Notes under the pieces: model-generated
What the model was told of the DNA's origin: nothing
The model's database searches: none
The model's input: only the letters and a program-made list of their open reading frames with translations
Part shown: piece by piece, positions 26,946 to 35,222 of the stretch
Layout: each line of letters starts with the position of its first letter
Position numbering within the stretch: the first letter of the stretch is position 1
Assembly: GCA_016124935.1 (NCBI GenBank)
Contig: WGMS01000016.1
Coordinates: 1 to 46,430 of the forward strand
Length of the DNA: 46,430 nt
Direction of reading: 5' to 3'
Source: a bacterium
GTDB taxonomy: Bacteria > Cyanobacteriota > Vampirovibrionia > Obscuribacterales > Obscuribacteraceae
Program-made: the position numbers and the translations under genes

Positions 26946-29900
26946 ATGGCGTCTACGCGTCCTTCCTCCCCTATGCCTGACGAGCTTCTCGATGCCGCAG
27001 CCCTGGCCAAGCGCCCGCTCGACATCGAAAAGCTTGATTCGAGGTCTCTGGAGAAGGACTCTGAGACTTCAACAGACTCAAAAGATACTCAAGATACTCA
27101 GGATACTCAAGATACTAAAGACAGCAAAAACGACCTCGACTTTCGTCCTGCTAAAGAGTCCGTCGACTCACCGGATGTCGACGCTCCCTCCGTAGAGATT
27201 GTCGAAGATACCTCTTTGCAGATTCGAGACGAATCGGGCAAGGTAATTGCCGCCAGTAGCGATGGCATTTTAAATATATCCATCGAGAGGGATGCCACCT
27301 CGGGCAATATTGCATCCATAAGCTATCCTGACGGAAGAATTCGCAACTTCTCCCATGAAGGGAATCAGCTCAAAAATATAGAGACACTGACCCCGACAAG
27401 AAACGGTAAGTTCTCCCAGACCACCCTTGTTTATGAGCGCGGTCGCTGGCATGCCGAAATCAATGGCATGAAGGCGGCGCTACCGGGAAGAGTTCAGCTT
27501 GCCGACAATGGCGAAATCTCTTTCGAACTGGACAGCAAGGGCAAATGGCGGCACGAGAAGCCGGACGGCAGCATCTTGATGGAGAAAGCCACCGCTTCGG
27601 GTGCTCGGCTTATTTTTGACGAGAAAGACAATATAAATAAGATCACGAGGGCCGATAGAAGCTCTTTCGAGGGTCGATTCATAGATGGAGATCTAGTCGG
27701 GGTAACCGAGACCGATCGCTACGGCAATAAAACCACCTGGAGAAAAATAGGCAATCGCTGGCTATCGGATCAGGAACCCCCGCAGGAAAGACGAGAGTTT
27801 CGGATTTATACAAACGGCAATATCGGCTTCATCGACGGCGACGGTGAAGAGCATGTCACCACCGTAACCGGCAATTCGATATCGGTAAGCACCCAGAACT
27901 CACGCTTCCGCGTCGACGAAGAAGGACGCTTTACTTCGGTAGAGACCGGCGCCGGTCAGTATATAGAAGCACTTAAATACAATGATAACGGTAATGTCGT
28001 CTACGGAAGAGAGAACGGCGACCAGGGCAAGATTCTGCATTACGCAAGACAGGACGGTGGCGACATATGGTCTTTGACCATCACCGATGATAGCGGCAAT
28101 GTGGAAGAGATGAAAGAGTGGCAGGGCGACATCAGTGTCACCGATGGCGGTGAATATGTCTGCCGTTCATCTAGTGCTCTATCTAATTTAAGAACCGAAG
28201 ATCTATTTAGAGCAAGCGACCTCGAAGAGATGGAGCACCCTCTAGACAAAATTGATTTTACCGAAGAGGAGCTCAATCGTCCCATTCTAGAGGTCAATAA
28301 ATACGGCTTTTCAGAACGAGTGGTAGAGTCCAGAGAGAGACTGACCGAGCTGATGGAAAGCCATCTCGACGATCCCCAGAAAAAGCGCTTTCAAATTATT
28401 CTAGACCGTTTCGAGTTGCGGGGTAAAAACCGAATCGAAGCCCAGGTTGCTGCCGGACAAAGTCCAGACACCTGCCAGCAAGAATGGGACGAGAAGATAA
28501 CCAAGTCTTATGAGAATCTGACCAAGATGCTGGACAGCAGTGCGCCAAACGCCACCTATGATCTCAATGTCAGAGCCAAGCTTGTCGAGGCGATGGCATT
28601 CTCCATGGCCTGTCCGGTAAAAGCCAATGACCAGGGCAACTGGGGCTGTTGCTGGATGATCTCCGGTGTCTTCGCCGGTATCATTCAGTATCCCGACAAA
28701 ATGACCGATATGCTGGCACAGCTCTCTAACACAGGTCAATACACCGACCTGGAAGGACAGACCTGGACACCGCCCAAGGGCTTGCTATCAATCACCAGCC
28801 AGGGTGGCAGATGGACCATCGAGAACTGTGGCGGCGGTCATCGTAGCCCGGTTTCAGAAATTCTCACTTCGGTGGCGGCTTATCTATCTGCCGATGGACG
28901 CCGCACCGACCGCGGTGCAAGCGGCGGCACCGCCAGCGCCTGCAACCACGCCATGAAAAAGATAACCGGCGATACCTGGGCGGTGACTTCGGAACGCGAC
29001 ATGGTCACCCCCAGGATGCGCGAGGAAATGCTGACAAAAGGCGGTTATATCTGTATCTATCCCGGTCATATGTATCTGGCAGCATTGGAAAAGCACGGTG
29101 AAGAATGGCTTGTCTGCGCCAGTTTGCAGCATGGGGATGGCGGACGCCGCATCAACGGCACCGTATCGGATCTGCAATCCTGGACAATCACCGGCGGCAG
29201 ACGGCGCTACAACCCCGATATCGATCTACCGGAATGCCAGGACTCACCCACCGGCGCAATAGGCAACGACTGGCCTGGTGGCGGAGGTCGCTTCAACGAC
29301 TGGGACTATCCCTTCCCCTGGGGTCCCGATCCCTGGCCGCTCCACTCTATAACCTTTGCTCTCAGGCTCTACGACGAGTCAGACAGAAAACGTCGCCAGA
29401 TTCAACAGAAAGAAGAAGAGGAGCTGAAAAAACAAAAAGAGAAAGAACGCCTGGAAGAAGAGCGCCTGATAGCAGAAGAAAAAGAGCGCGAAAGACTTGA
29501 GCGTGTCGAACAAGAACTGGAAGATAGACGAGTCGAAGAGAGACTGCGCCGAGAGAAAACAGATCGAGAAAGAGAGAGAAAAAGACAGGAAGAGTTGAAG
29601 AAGCTCAAGCTGGAAGCGGCAATGAGAGAGGAAGAACGCTACCGTAAGTATAAATCTATGGATGAGGCCCGGGGTATGGCCGCTTCCAGAGCATTCAATC
29701 ACAGAAGCCGGAACACCGGTGGTCAGCCGGGCGACGTCAGAGAAAGGTCTCTTTCTGAGCAGATTCTGGAGCAACAGAACATAACACCGACAGGCGCCGA
29801 CGACGACCTCAGAACCGCAAACTGGTCGAGCATAGACCAGAGCGCCGCCCAGTCGGCGTCAACCAGCACAGGACCTATCTGGGTAAACGGAATTAGACTG

Positions 29901-30014
29901 AGACATAGCATCGAGAATCAAATCGAGCCGGTATCACCGGTGGAGGGTATCTCTCCGGAACTGAAAGCGACTCTGGAGGAACAGTCCAATCCGACGGTTC
30001 ATCCAGCTGAATAA
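26946..30014 (+). CDS. Large protein with YD-like repeats, papain/calpain-like cysteine peptidase domain and coiled coil
   Basis: 1022-aa protein from the ATG at 26946, with AGAGG nine bases upstream; the open frame extends 30 codons further 5'. An acidic N-terminus has DTQDTQDTQDT repeats. A beta-rich region with YD/RHS-like units follows (about 75-390, for example DRYGNKTTWRKIGNRW). The domain at about 555-745 has Q563-G-N-W-G-C-C569-W570. This reproduces the papain Gln19/Cys25/Trp26 spacing exactly, and His708 in YPGHMYLAAL is a candidate catalytic histidine. A Trp/Pro/Gly-rich linker and a highly charged coiled coil (about 810-910) follow. No signal peptide is seen. Peptidase function is inference; a transglutaminase-like enzyme of the same fold is an alternative. 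Confidence 0.8.
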   Translation: MASTRPSSPMPDELLDAAALAKRPLDIEKLDSRSLEKDSETSTDSKDTQDTQDTQDTKDSKNDLDFRPAKESVDSPDVDAPSVEIVEDTSLQIRDESGKVIAASSDGILNISIERDATSGNIASISYPDGRIRNFSHEGNQLKNIETLTPTRNGKFSQTTLVYERGRWHAEINGMKAALPGRVQLADNGEISFELDSKGKWRHEKPDGSILMEKATASGARLIFDEKDNINKITRADRSSFEGRFIDGDLVGVTETDRYGNKTTWRKIGNRWLSDQEPPQERREFRIYTNGNIGFIDGDGEEHVTTVTGNSISVSTQNSRFRVDEEGRFTSVETGAGQYIEALKYNDNGNVVYGRENGDQGKILHYARQDGGDIWSLTITDDSGNVEEMKEWQGDISVTDGGEYVCRSSSALSNLRTEDLFRASDLEEMEHPLDKIDFTEEELNRPILEVNKYGFSERVVESRERLTELMESHLDDPQKKRFQIILDRFELRGKNRIEAQVAAGQSPDTCQQEWDEKITKSYENLTKMLDSSAPNATYDLNVRAKLVEAMAFSMACPVKANDQGNWGCCWMISGVFAGIIQYPDKMTDMLAQLSNTGQYTDLEGQTWTPPKGLLSITSQGGRWTIENCGGGHRSPVSEILTSVAAYLSADGRRTDRGASGGTASACNHAMKKITGDTWAVTSERDMVTPRMREEMLTKGGYICIYPGHMYLAALEKHGEEWLVCASLQHGDGGRRINGTVSDLQSWTITGGRRRYNPDIDLPECQDSPTGAIGNDWPGGGGRFNDWDYPFPWGPDPWPLHSITFALRLYDESDRKRRQIQQKEEEELKKQKEKERLEEERLIAEEKERERLERVEQELEDRRVEERLRREKTDRERERKRQEELKKLKLEAAMREEERYRKYKSMDEARGMAASRAFNHRSRNTGGQPGDVRERSLSEQILEQQNITPTGADDDLRTANWSSIDQSAAQSASTSTGPIWVNGIRLRHSIENQIEPVSPVEGISPELKATLEEQSNPTVHPAE
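27084..27119 (+). repeat. Four tandem 9-bp repeats (GATACTCAA) in coding sequence
   Basis: Four consecutive copies of GATACTCAA or close variants encode the DTQ units near the N-terminus of the large peptidase-like protein. Changes in copy number would keep the frame. Confidence 0.9.
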
Positions 30015-30080
30015 GATATAAGGAAGCATGAAGTAGACTGTAGGGATAAAATCTTTTAACAGTAGAGCGGAGGCAATACC

Positions 30081-30713
30081 GTGAGCGGAGCGGAAAAAAT
30101 TCAAAACCAGGGAATCATCGAAGAGATGACTCTTCCTGATGGTTTCGAGTGCACATCCAGCTCTACGGAATCCAATAAACTGCCTTATGGCTATCTCGAA
30201 TTCCAGGCACCCGACTGCCTTGCCATGATCTGCTACGAAGAGACCGACCAGGACTTCCGCCCGGAAGATATAGAAAAGATAGAGACTGTTATTAACGAGG
30301 ACCTCGGCGGAGCCGCCTTCCGAGAGCTTAACTTTCGCGGATTGCCGGGTCTTGACCAGGACGACAGCCCCGTCTTCGACGTCCTCTGTTTCTGTTTCGT
30401 TTTTGGCGGCGCCCTCACTAGAAAAGGGGCGATGATGGATATAGATCGCTGTACCTGGGAGATACGCGATGCGGCAGGTGAGAATAGGAACAGAACCGTT
30501 ATTCTAGGCAGGCTCAAGTTCCTCGATGGGGCGGGGCGCAAAAGCAAGCGCGAGGTTCTGGTGGTCCTACCGGAGGCACCAAGCCCGGGCGGATGCGGTT
30601 ATCTCTTTCTGGAGGGCAATGCTTCAGAATTGAGAAGATATGAGCGTGCCTTTCTAGGAGCGGTCGCCGACGCCCGATTTCGGAAATTAGTTCCCGCCAA
30701 TTCGGCCGAATAA
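30081..30713 (+). CDS. Conserved-looking hypothetical protein
   Basis: 210-aa soluble protein starting at a GTG with CGGAGG seven bases upstream. It alternates beta strands and helices (LPYGYLEFQAPDCLAMICYEE; FDVLCFCFVFGGALTRKGAMMDIDRCTWEI; LVVLPEAPSPGGCGYLFLEG). No signal peptide, membrane segment or known catalytic motif is seen. It lies 66 bp after the peptidase-like gene on the same strand and could share its transcript. I do not recognise the family. Confidence 0.65.
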   Translation: MSGAEKIQNQGIIEEMTLPDGFECTSSSTESNKLPYGYLEFQAPDCLAMICYEETDQDFRPEDIEKIETVINEDLGGAAFRELNFRGLPGLDQDDSPVFDVLCFCFVFGGALTRKGAMMDIDRCTWEIRDAAGENRNRTVILGRLKFLDGAGRKSKREVLVVLPEAPSPGGCGYLFLEGNASELRRYERAFLGAVADARFRKLVPANSAE

Positions 30714-30782
30714 TAGTAAAGATTTATAGATTGACTTTGCTTCCTATACGGACTAAGCTCCTCCTGCAAAGCTCCGGCTAAT

Positions 30783-30796
30783 GGCTCGAAAGAGCC
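30783..30796 (+). other. Short GNRA-type hairpin upstream of the hydroxylase-like gene
   Basis: GGCTC-GAAA-GAGCC forms a 5-bp stem with a GAAA tetraloop, ending just before the probable GAGG ribosome binding site (30797-30800). It may influence translation or mRNA stability; no function is shown. Confidence 0.4.
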
Positions 30797-30811
30797 GAGG
30801 ATTCTGTAAAT

Positions 30812-31366
30812 ATGATGCTACTCGAAATAGGCGGTTGGATAGTTTTCTGCTGCGTGTTCATGTCCTTTGTCGAACATCAAGTTCACAGCAGGCTGATGCA
30901 TAAACAAAACTTCCTCAGCAGGCGTAGCGACTCTTTCAAGCGCACCTTCGAAGCCCATGCCATAACGCACCACAAGCACTATCTCAAGATATTTTCCGAC
31001 GAGCCGGTGCCTCCGGGTGAAGACAAAGAGATAAGACTGACGGTGCGCAAGGCTCCGATAAAAGCCCTTCCCGTGGCGCTTGTTCTGGCGCTTATCTCCT
31101 GGAAAGGGGCGATTATTTTAATCTGCACGGTAACTGCTCATCACTGGATCTGGAACAAAATCCATCTGGAGATGCACAAACCGGAGCACAAACCATTCAG
31201 TAACTGGCCGATTTATAAGTTTCTGGCCAGGTATCACTATCTGCACCATAAATACCCGGACAGAAACTTCAATGTGGTCTTTCCTCTAGCGGACTATATT
31301 CTGGGAACCCATGCCAGTGCCCGCGAGGCTGACCTGCAATCTATGAGAGCCGAGGGTCTCTATTAG
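30812..31366 (+). CDS. Fatty acid hydroxylase / sterol desaturase superfamily membrane protein
   Basis: 184-aa membrane protein of the fatty-acid-hydroxylase superfamily, a di-iron family acting on lipids. The histidine clusters expected to hold the iron pair are visible: His22, His25 and His30 (EHQVHSRLMH), His49, His53, His54 and His56 (HAITHHKHY), the HHWIWNKIHLEMH cluster in the middle and HYLHH near the C-terminus. Hydrophobic segments lie at about residues 5-20 and 85-115. It is shorter than typical sterol desaturases but close to bacterial minimal forms. GAGG lies 11 bases before the ATG. The 3' end overlaps the convergent sdpI-like gene by 26 bp. The substrate is unknown; a hydroxylated lipid or carotenoid-type product is possible. 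Confidence 0.85.
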   Translation: MMLLEIGGWIVFCCVFMSFVEHQVHSRLMHKQNFLSRRSDSFKRTFEAHAITHHKHYLKIFSDEPVPPGEDKEIRLTVRKAPIKALPVALVLALISWKGAIILICTVTAHHWIWNKIHLEMHKPEHKPFSNWPIYKFLARYHYLHHKYPDRNFNVVFPLADYILGTHASAREADLQSMRAEGLY

Positions 31367-32051
31367 ATTCATCGGACTTTCTTTGCGGATCCTGCTTCCA
31401 CATCAAATAAGAGTAGATAACAGAAACCGCCACCGTAAGGAATGTGCCACCGAGCATCACATAGATGATCACCGGTCCCGGTGCCACGGGGCAAACCAGC
31501 AAAGTAGCCAGTCCGGTGAGGACAAAGAGCCAGCCGCTCAGTCGATGGGTTTTGCCCCAGGAATACTCGCTGTCGAGAGTCCAGGGAGTACGCACCCCGA
31601 AGTGATAGTTGCTTCTGACTTTGCCCATATAGTTACCCAGCACCATAAAGAGAATTGCTATAGAGCCGCTAATCACCTGCATAACAGGAACATTAACAGA
31701 AAGTGCGGTGAGCACTATGCATACGTGGGCTATGAACTCCATCAGAAGACTGCCTATCCAACAGACCAGATAAGCCTTTTCCGATTTGCCCAGATGATTC
31801 TTGCGCGGCTCTACCAGGGGCACCACCGCCAGTAGAGCCGATATAATCGCCGTCACTGCCGGTATCACCAGCAATGCCACGGGTTTTCCTGCGAATCCGT
31901 CCGCTTCGCCGTTTATGCCCCAGTGAATGGGGATAGAGACATCGGCGGGCAACTGGTACCAGGCATACGCAGATAGAGCCAGCATGGTGAGCACGATGAC
32001 ACCGGATATGGTTAGACCCAGACGAACATCAACTTCTCTTCTCTTTTCCAT
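31341..32051 (-). CDS. sdpI: SdpI-family membrane protein (DUF1648 plus SdpI domain)
   Basis: 236-aa protein with about six transmembrane helices. The N-terminal DUF1648 signature is YQLPADVSIPIHWGINGEADGF. The SdpI signature is GNYMGKVRSNYHFGVRTPWTL plus SWGKTHRLSGWLF. In Bacillus, SdpI gives immunity to the SdpC toxin and sequesters its regulator SdpR at the membrane. Here the partner regulator lies directly upstream and overlaps it by 23 bp, but no sdpABC toxin operon is visible, so the signal may be another envelope-active compound. The gene is convergent with and slightly overlaps the hydroxylase-like gene. Confidence 0.9.
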   Translation of the reverse strand: MEKRREVDVRLGLTISGVIVLTMLALSAYAWYQLPADVSIPIHWGINGEADGFAGKPVALLVIPAVTAIISALLAVVPLVEPRKNHLGKSEKAYLVCWIGSLLMEFIAHVCIVLTALSVNVPVMQVISGSIAILFMVLGNYMGKVRSNYHFGVRTPWTLDSEYSWGKTHRLSGWLFVLTGLATLLVCPVAPGPVIIYVMLGGTFLTVAVSVIYSYLMWKQDPQRKSDESNRDPRLS

Positions 32052-32331
32052 AATTTACGACAGCTTCAGGCTCTATTTGAAAGTTGTTCATCAAGCCGAG
32101 CAGCGCCTCCTCTAGAACGCTCATATTGAGCTTATATGTAATAACCGTCCCGGATTTCTCTCCGTCTATCAAGTCAGCCTCTTTCAATACGGCGAAGTGC
32201 CTGGATAAAGTCGGCTTGGCGAAAGAAAAGTGCTCGGCCAGTTCGCCGGCGGTGTGATCTCTTTGCCGAAGCAGCTCCAGGATTTTTCTGCGGGTTGGGT
32301 CGGCCAGGGCTCGATAGACTTTGTTCACCAC
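32029..32331 (-). CDS. sdpR: ArsR-family regulator, SdpR-like
   Basis: 100-aa winged-helix repressor: VYRALADPTRRKILELLRQRDHTAGELAEHF, then PTLSRHFAVLKEADLIDGEKSG. These are the standard ArsR/SdpR helices, with no metal-binding cysteines. It starts at one of two successive GTG codons, with CGGAG just upstream. Its 3' end overlaps the sdpI-like gene by 23 bp, so the two are cotranscribed. SdpR-type repressors autoregulate their own operon. The palindrome ATTTAGCTAAAT 32 bp upstream is a good operator candidate. Confidence 0.93.
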   Translation of the reverse strand: MVNKVYRALADPTRRKILELLRQRDHTAGELAEHFSFAKPTLSRHFAVLKEADLIDGEKSGTVITYKLNMSVLEEALLGLMNNFQIEPEAVVNYGKEKRS

Positions 32332-32362
32332 AAATCTCCGATTTAAATTGAACTTGTTTTGT

Positions 32363-32380
32363 ATTTAGCTAAATTGCTAA
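32363..32380. promoter_or_regulatory. Candidate SdpR operator
   Basis: ATTTAGCTAAAT (32363-32374) is a perfect 12-bp palindrome. It overlaps a second inverted repeat, TTAGC-N6-GCTAA (32365-32380). Their position in the AT-rich region directly upstream of the sdpR-like gene fits autorepression. Confidence 0.5.
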
Positions 32381-32526
32381 CTATACTATTCTACCCAGAA
32401 CCGACAGATTCCCTTGACTTCGTTTATACCGACTTAATAATTCCCGGTACTGGGGATGCCCGGTTGAATCTAACCGGGTCAATATGATTCTATATGTATA
32501 CGTTACCAGGAGGATAGGAGACGAAG

Positions 32527-32757
32527 GTGTCCGAAAACGATATCATGACCGAGCTTTCCAGGCTCAACTGCAAAGAGATCCAGGTTGCTGTGATGGCCAG
32601 CAACCCCGCGTTGACCTCATTCACTTTTAGAGAGAAGAACGAACTCTATCCCACCGATGGCGTCCTTGCTCTCCTCAAGAAGATAGACGGCTCCGACCCC
32701 GCAGCCCCGGATGACAGTGTCTGGTACATGCTGGAGCGCGGCATGGAGATGCCCTGA
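32527..32757 (+). CDS. Small hypothetical protein
   Basis: 76-aa protein from a GTG preceded by a purine-rich AGGAGGATAGGAG stretch. It is soluble and acidic, with MTELSRLNCKEIQVAVMASNPALTSF and a C-terminal SVWYMLERGMEMP. No family is recognised. The good ribosome binding region and the position ahead of the zinc-finger gene (62 bp gap, same strand) support it as a gene, though less strongly than its neighbours. Confidence 0.55.
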   Translation: MSENDIMTELSRLNCKEIQVAVMASNPALTSFTFREKNELYPTDGVLALLKKIDGSDPAAPDDSVWYMLERGMEMP

Positions 32758-32818
32758 CAATTAAGTAGTGCTAGAATTCTAGAATTCAAAATTTGTCGAA
32801 AAGCAGGAGCAGGTGGTA

Positions 32819-33361
32819 ATGGCGCATACAATCGAACCGGCGAGATCCAGCAGAGCAAGCTGCAAAACATGCAAAGGCAAGATAGAGAAAGGCGAGCTCC
32901 GTTTCGGAGAAGAGGCTCCCAACCCGTTTATGGACGGCGAAATGGGTTACCGCTGGCACCACCTGAAGTGTGCCGCCAAGAAAAAGTCGGACATATTGCT
33001 CGACACCCTCGATGAAATAGAGCTTGAGGTGCCGGATAGAGAAGAGCTCATTGCTCTAGCCAAGAAAGCCGCAGACGAAAAGCCGGCCCCGGCCCAGCGC
33101 AGCCCCTTTGCCGAATATGCCAAGACCGGACGCAGCTCTTGCATAGATTGCAAAGAGAAGATAGAGAAAGGCGACCTCCGGGTCAATGTCTATATCGAAC
33201 CCGAGATGGAAGGGGGCTTCGGCAAGAAAGGCTTCGCCCATCCCAACTGCAGCACGAAATTCAGCAACGGCTCGACTGAGGAGATGATCGAAGAGATCAA
33301 GAAGAACAGTACCGGTCTATCCGAAGCGGACTATGAAAAGCTGGAAGCAGTCATGGTCTAA
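32819..33361 (+). CDS. Tandem PARP-type zinc-finger protein
   Basis: 180-aa protein with two PARP-type zinc fingers. The first has Cys15-x2-Cys18-x29-His48-x2-Cys51, within RASCKTCKGKIEKGELRFG and WHHLKC. The second has Cys108-x2-Cys111-x29-His141-x2-Cys144, within AKTGRSSCIDCKEKIEKGDLRV. The CCHC order, the spacing and the surrounding residues match the DNA-break-sensing fingers of eukaryotic PARP1 and ligase III. No ADP-ribosyltransferase or nuclease domain is attached. The ATG at 32819 has AGGAG nine bases upstream; an in-frame GTG at 32813 is too close to it. It overlaps the next gene by 29 bp. DNA-nick or structured-DNA binding is inference. Confidence 0.88.
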   Translation: MAHTIEPARSSRASCKTCKGKIEKGELRFGEEAPNPFMDGEMGYRWHHLKCAAKKKSDILLDTLDEIELEVPDREELIALAKKAADEKPAPAQRSPFAEYAKTGRSSCIDCKEKIEKGDLRVNVYIEPEMEGGFGKKGFAHPNCSTKFSNGSTEEMIEEIKKNSTGLSEADYEKLEAVMV

Positions 33362-34229
33362 AGTTCTCATTTTGATTCTGATTCTCTGCCACGGTTGCCG
33401 GGCGGAGAATCAGAATGTTCCGGCTTCGACTTCTTCGCCCAATAAAACGAAGCCAGTAGAGAGCGCCGCTAAGCAACCCCATAGCGAGAAGAAGAAGACT
33501 GAGCCTGAGAGCAAGATAAATAAAAATCACGAAAACGAAAGCAAAACCGCGGCGCTAGAAGAAAAAGCCACCATGGTGGATGTGCTGGAGCTGGTCTCGG
33601 ACAGCGAGGTTTTCGGGAAAACGAAAATCTATTGCAACCATGAATATGCCTATGTCGACAACGGCATCATTCAAGGAGTGCACAAACCGCCCTGGGACAA
33701 GGTCTATTTCATCAATCGAGAAAATCAGTCGCTCTTTGTCTGGGATACGAAAAAGCCCTACCCCTTTACCGGGGTTCTGCAGACCGATTTAATGGAACAC
33801 AAGGTCAACAAGATAAAAGGCAAAACCAGATACATGGGCTATGACAGCCTGGTCATTGAAGGTTATAAGAACCATCCTCTGCCGATATTGCGCATTACCG
33901 TCACCCAGAAGTTCAAGATACCGGCATCTTTGACGATTGGCTATTCGCAGAACTTTTTCTATCCGCCGCAATTGGGTTTTCCGCTTCTGGTCGAGTATCG
34001 GGAGAGCCTGCAAGCAGATTCTAAGTGGATGAAAGTCTATGAGATCAAAAGCTTGAAGAGAACACAGATAGAAAGCAGCAAATTCATCGTGCCCGCATAT
34101 AAAAAGGCAGAAGATATCACGCGCTTCACTTTCATGGGACCGCCCGGAGACAACAGCAACACCATAGAAGACCTCTTCGAATATCACTTCGACCGAAAGA
34201 AGACCAGGTCAGGCAGCTCAAAGAACTGA
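33333..34229 (+). CDS. Secreted or lipid-anchored protein, unknown function
   Basis: 298-aa protein. The N-terminus has a hydrophobic core (VLILILILCHGC) and could be an atypical lipoprotein signal, with Cys near residue 22 and glycine before it. A Lys/Glu/Ser-rich linker to about residue 80 follows. The rest is beta-rich (MVDVLELVSDSEVFGKTKIYC; FYPPQLGFPLLVEYRESL) and recalls periplasmic DUF1571-like or LolA-like sheets, but the match is not firm. The gene starts inside the zinc-finger gene (29-bp overlap), which suggests translational coupling despite their different cellular locations. Confidence 0.65.
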   Translation: MKSWKQSWSKVLILILILCHGCRAENQNVPASTSSPNKTKPVESAAKQPHSEKKKTEPESKINKNHENESKTAALEEKATMVDVLELVSDSEVFGKTKIYCNHEYAYVDNGIIQGVHKPPWDKVYFINRENQSLFVWDTKKPYPFTGVLQTDLMEHKVNKIKGKTRYMGYDSLVIEGYKNHPLPILRITVTQKFKIPASLTIGYSQNFFYPPQLGFPLLVEYRESLQADSKWMKVYEIKSLKRTQIESSKFIVPAYKKAEDITRFTFMGPPGDNSNTIEDLFEYHFDRKKTRSGSSKN

Positions 34230-34355
34230 TTCCGGCGCTTATTAATAAATTGGTAAAAGAAAACATCTCGATAACTCCCCGAACCAGGCTATCTGCTATC
34301 ATCTCGAGATGCCAGAATAACTAACGACTGGCGAAAAATCACAGGAGTAATCTCT

Positions 34356-35210
34356 ATGCGTAATCCCGACGTTCCTGAATCCCTGGAGAGCTGGTGGATC
34401 CTCCACCGGATGTTCGATTTCGATAGGCTGGCCTGGGACCGGCTTGATAAAAGCGAACAGCAGGAGATCGCAAGAGAAGCTCACCAGGCGCTCGATTCTT
34501 TGAAGAAGGACGAAAACGCCGATCTGTCACTGGCTCAGTTGGTCGGTCACAAAGGCGACCTGATGCTCACTCATTACAGCAAAGACTATGACGGTCTTGC
34601 CCATGCCCAGACCACTTTCAACAAAACCCGCTTGATGCAACACCTGAAACCGGCGGGCTCATATGTCTCTATCCTGGAGCTCGGTCTCTACGACGCCACC
34701 GGCAAGATCCACGCCACATTGCAAGAGCGCGGACTGAAGCCGTACACGCCTGAATGGACCGAAGCCTTCGACGAACTCCTGAAAGAGCAAGAGAGAAACC
34801 CCCGCCATGCCGGTCGGCTCTGGGCGCCGGTTCCCCAGCGACGTTATGTCTGTTTCTACCCGATGGATAAAAAGCGGGGCGAAGAAATCAACTGGTACAC
34901 CCTGCCTTTTGAAGAACGCGGCAAGCTGATGCTGGACCATGGCAAAATCGGTCGTAAATACCACGGTCTGGTCACCCAGGTTATTTCCGGCTCTATCGGC
35001 TTCGATAAATATGAGTGGGGAGTGGATCTCTATGCCGATGATCCGCTTGTTTTCAAGAAGCTCATCTATGAAATGCGTTTCGACGAAGCCAGCTCGAAAT
35101 ATGGCATCTTCGGAGATTTCTACTCCGGCGTACAGTTCTCGCTGGATCAGCTCGATGTATTTCTTGAGGGCGTAAGCGTTCCTGCCCTCAACGAACTACA
35201 GCCTGCCTAG
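34356..35210 (+). CDS. hemQ: HemQ/chlorite-dismutase-like protein (coproheme decarboxylase family)
   Basis: 284-aa protein of the chlorite-dismutase superfamily, HemQ branch. In the C-terminal half, YPMDKKRGEEINWYTLP (about 168-184) contains the Tyr181 equivalent of the radical tyrosine used for propionate decarboxylation. ERGKLMLDHGKIGRKY (about 188-202) contains the proximal haem ligand candidate His195. EWGVDLYADDP and YEMRFDEASSKYGIFGDFYSG complete the family signature. HemQ converts coproheme to haem b in the coproporphyrin-dependent pathway. The N-terminal 60 residues are longer than in Bacillus enzymes. No other haem genes are adjacent. The gene symbol rests on family similarity; a non-HemQ superfamily member is a lesser possibility. 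Confidence 0.85.
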   Translation: MRNPDVPESLESWWILHRMFDFDRLAWDRLDKSEQQEIAREAHQALDSLKKDENADLSLAQLVGHKGDLMLTHYSKDYDGLAHAQTTFNKTRLMQHLKPAGSYVSILELGLYDATGKIHATLQERGLKPYTPEWTEAFDELLKEQERNPRHAGRLWAPVPQRRYVCFYPMDKKRGEEINWYTLPFEERGKLMLDHGKIGRKYHGLVTQVISGSIGFDKYEWGVDLYADDPLVFKKLIYEMRFDEASSKYGIFGDFYSGVQFSLDQLDVFLEGVSVPALNELQPA

Positions 35211-35222
35211 GCTTTATTCAAT

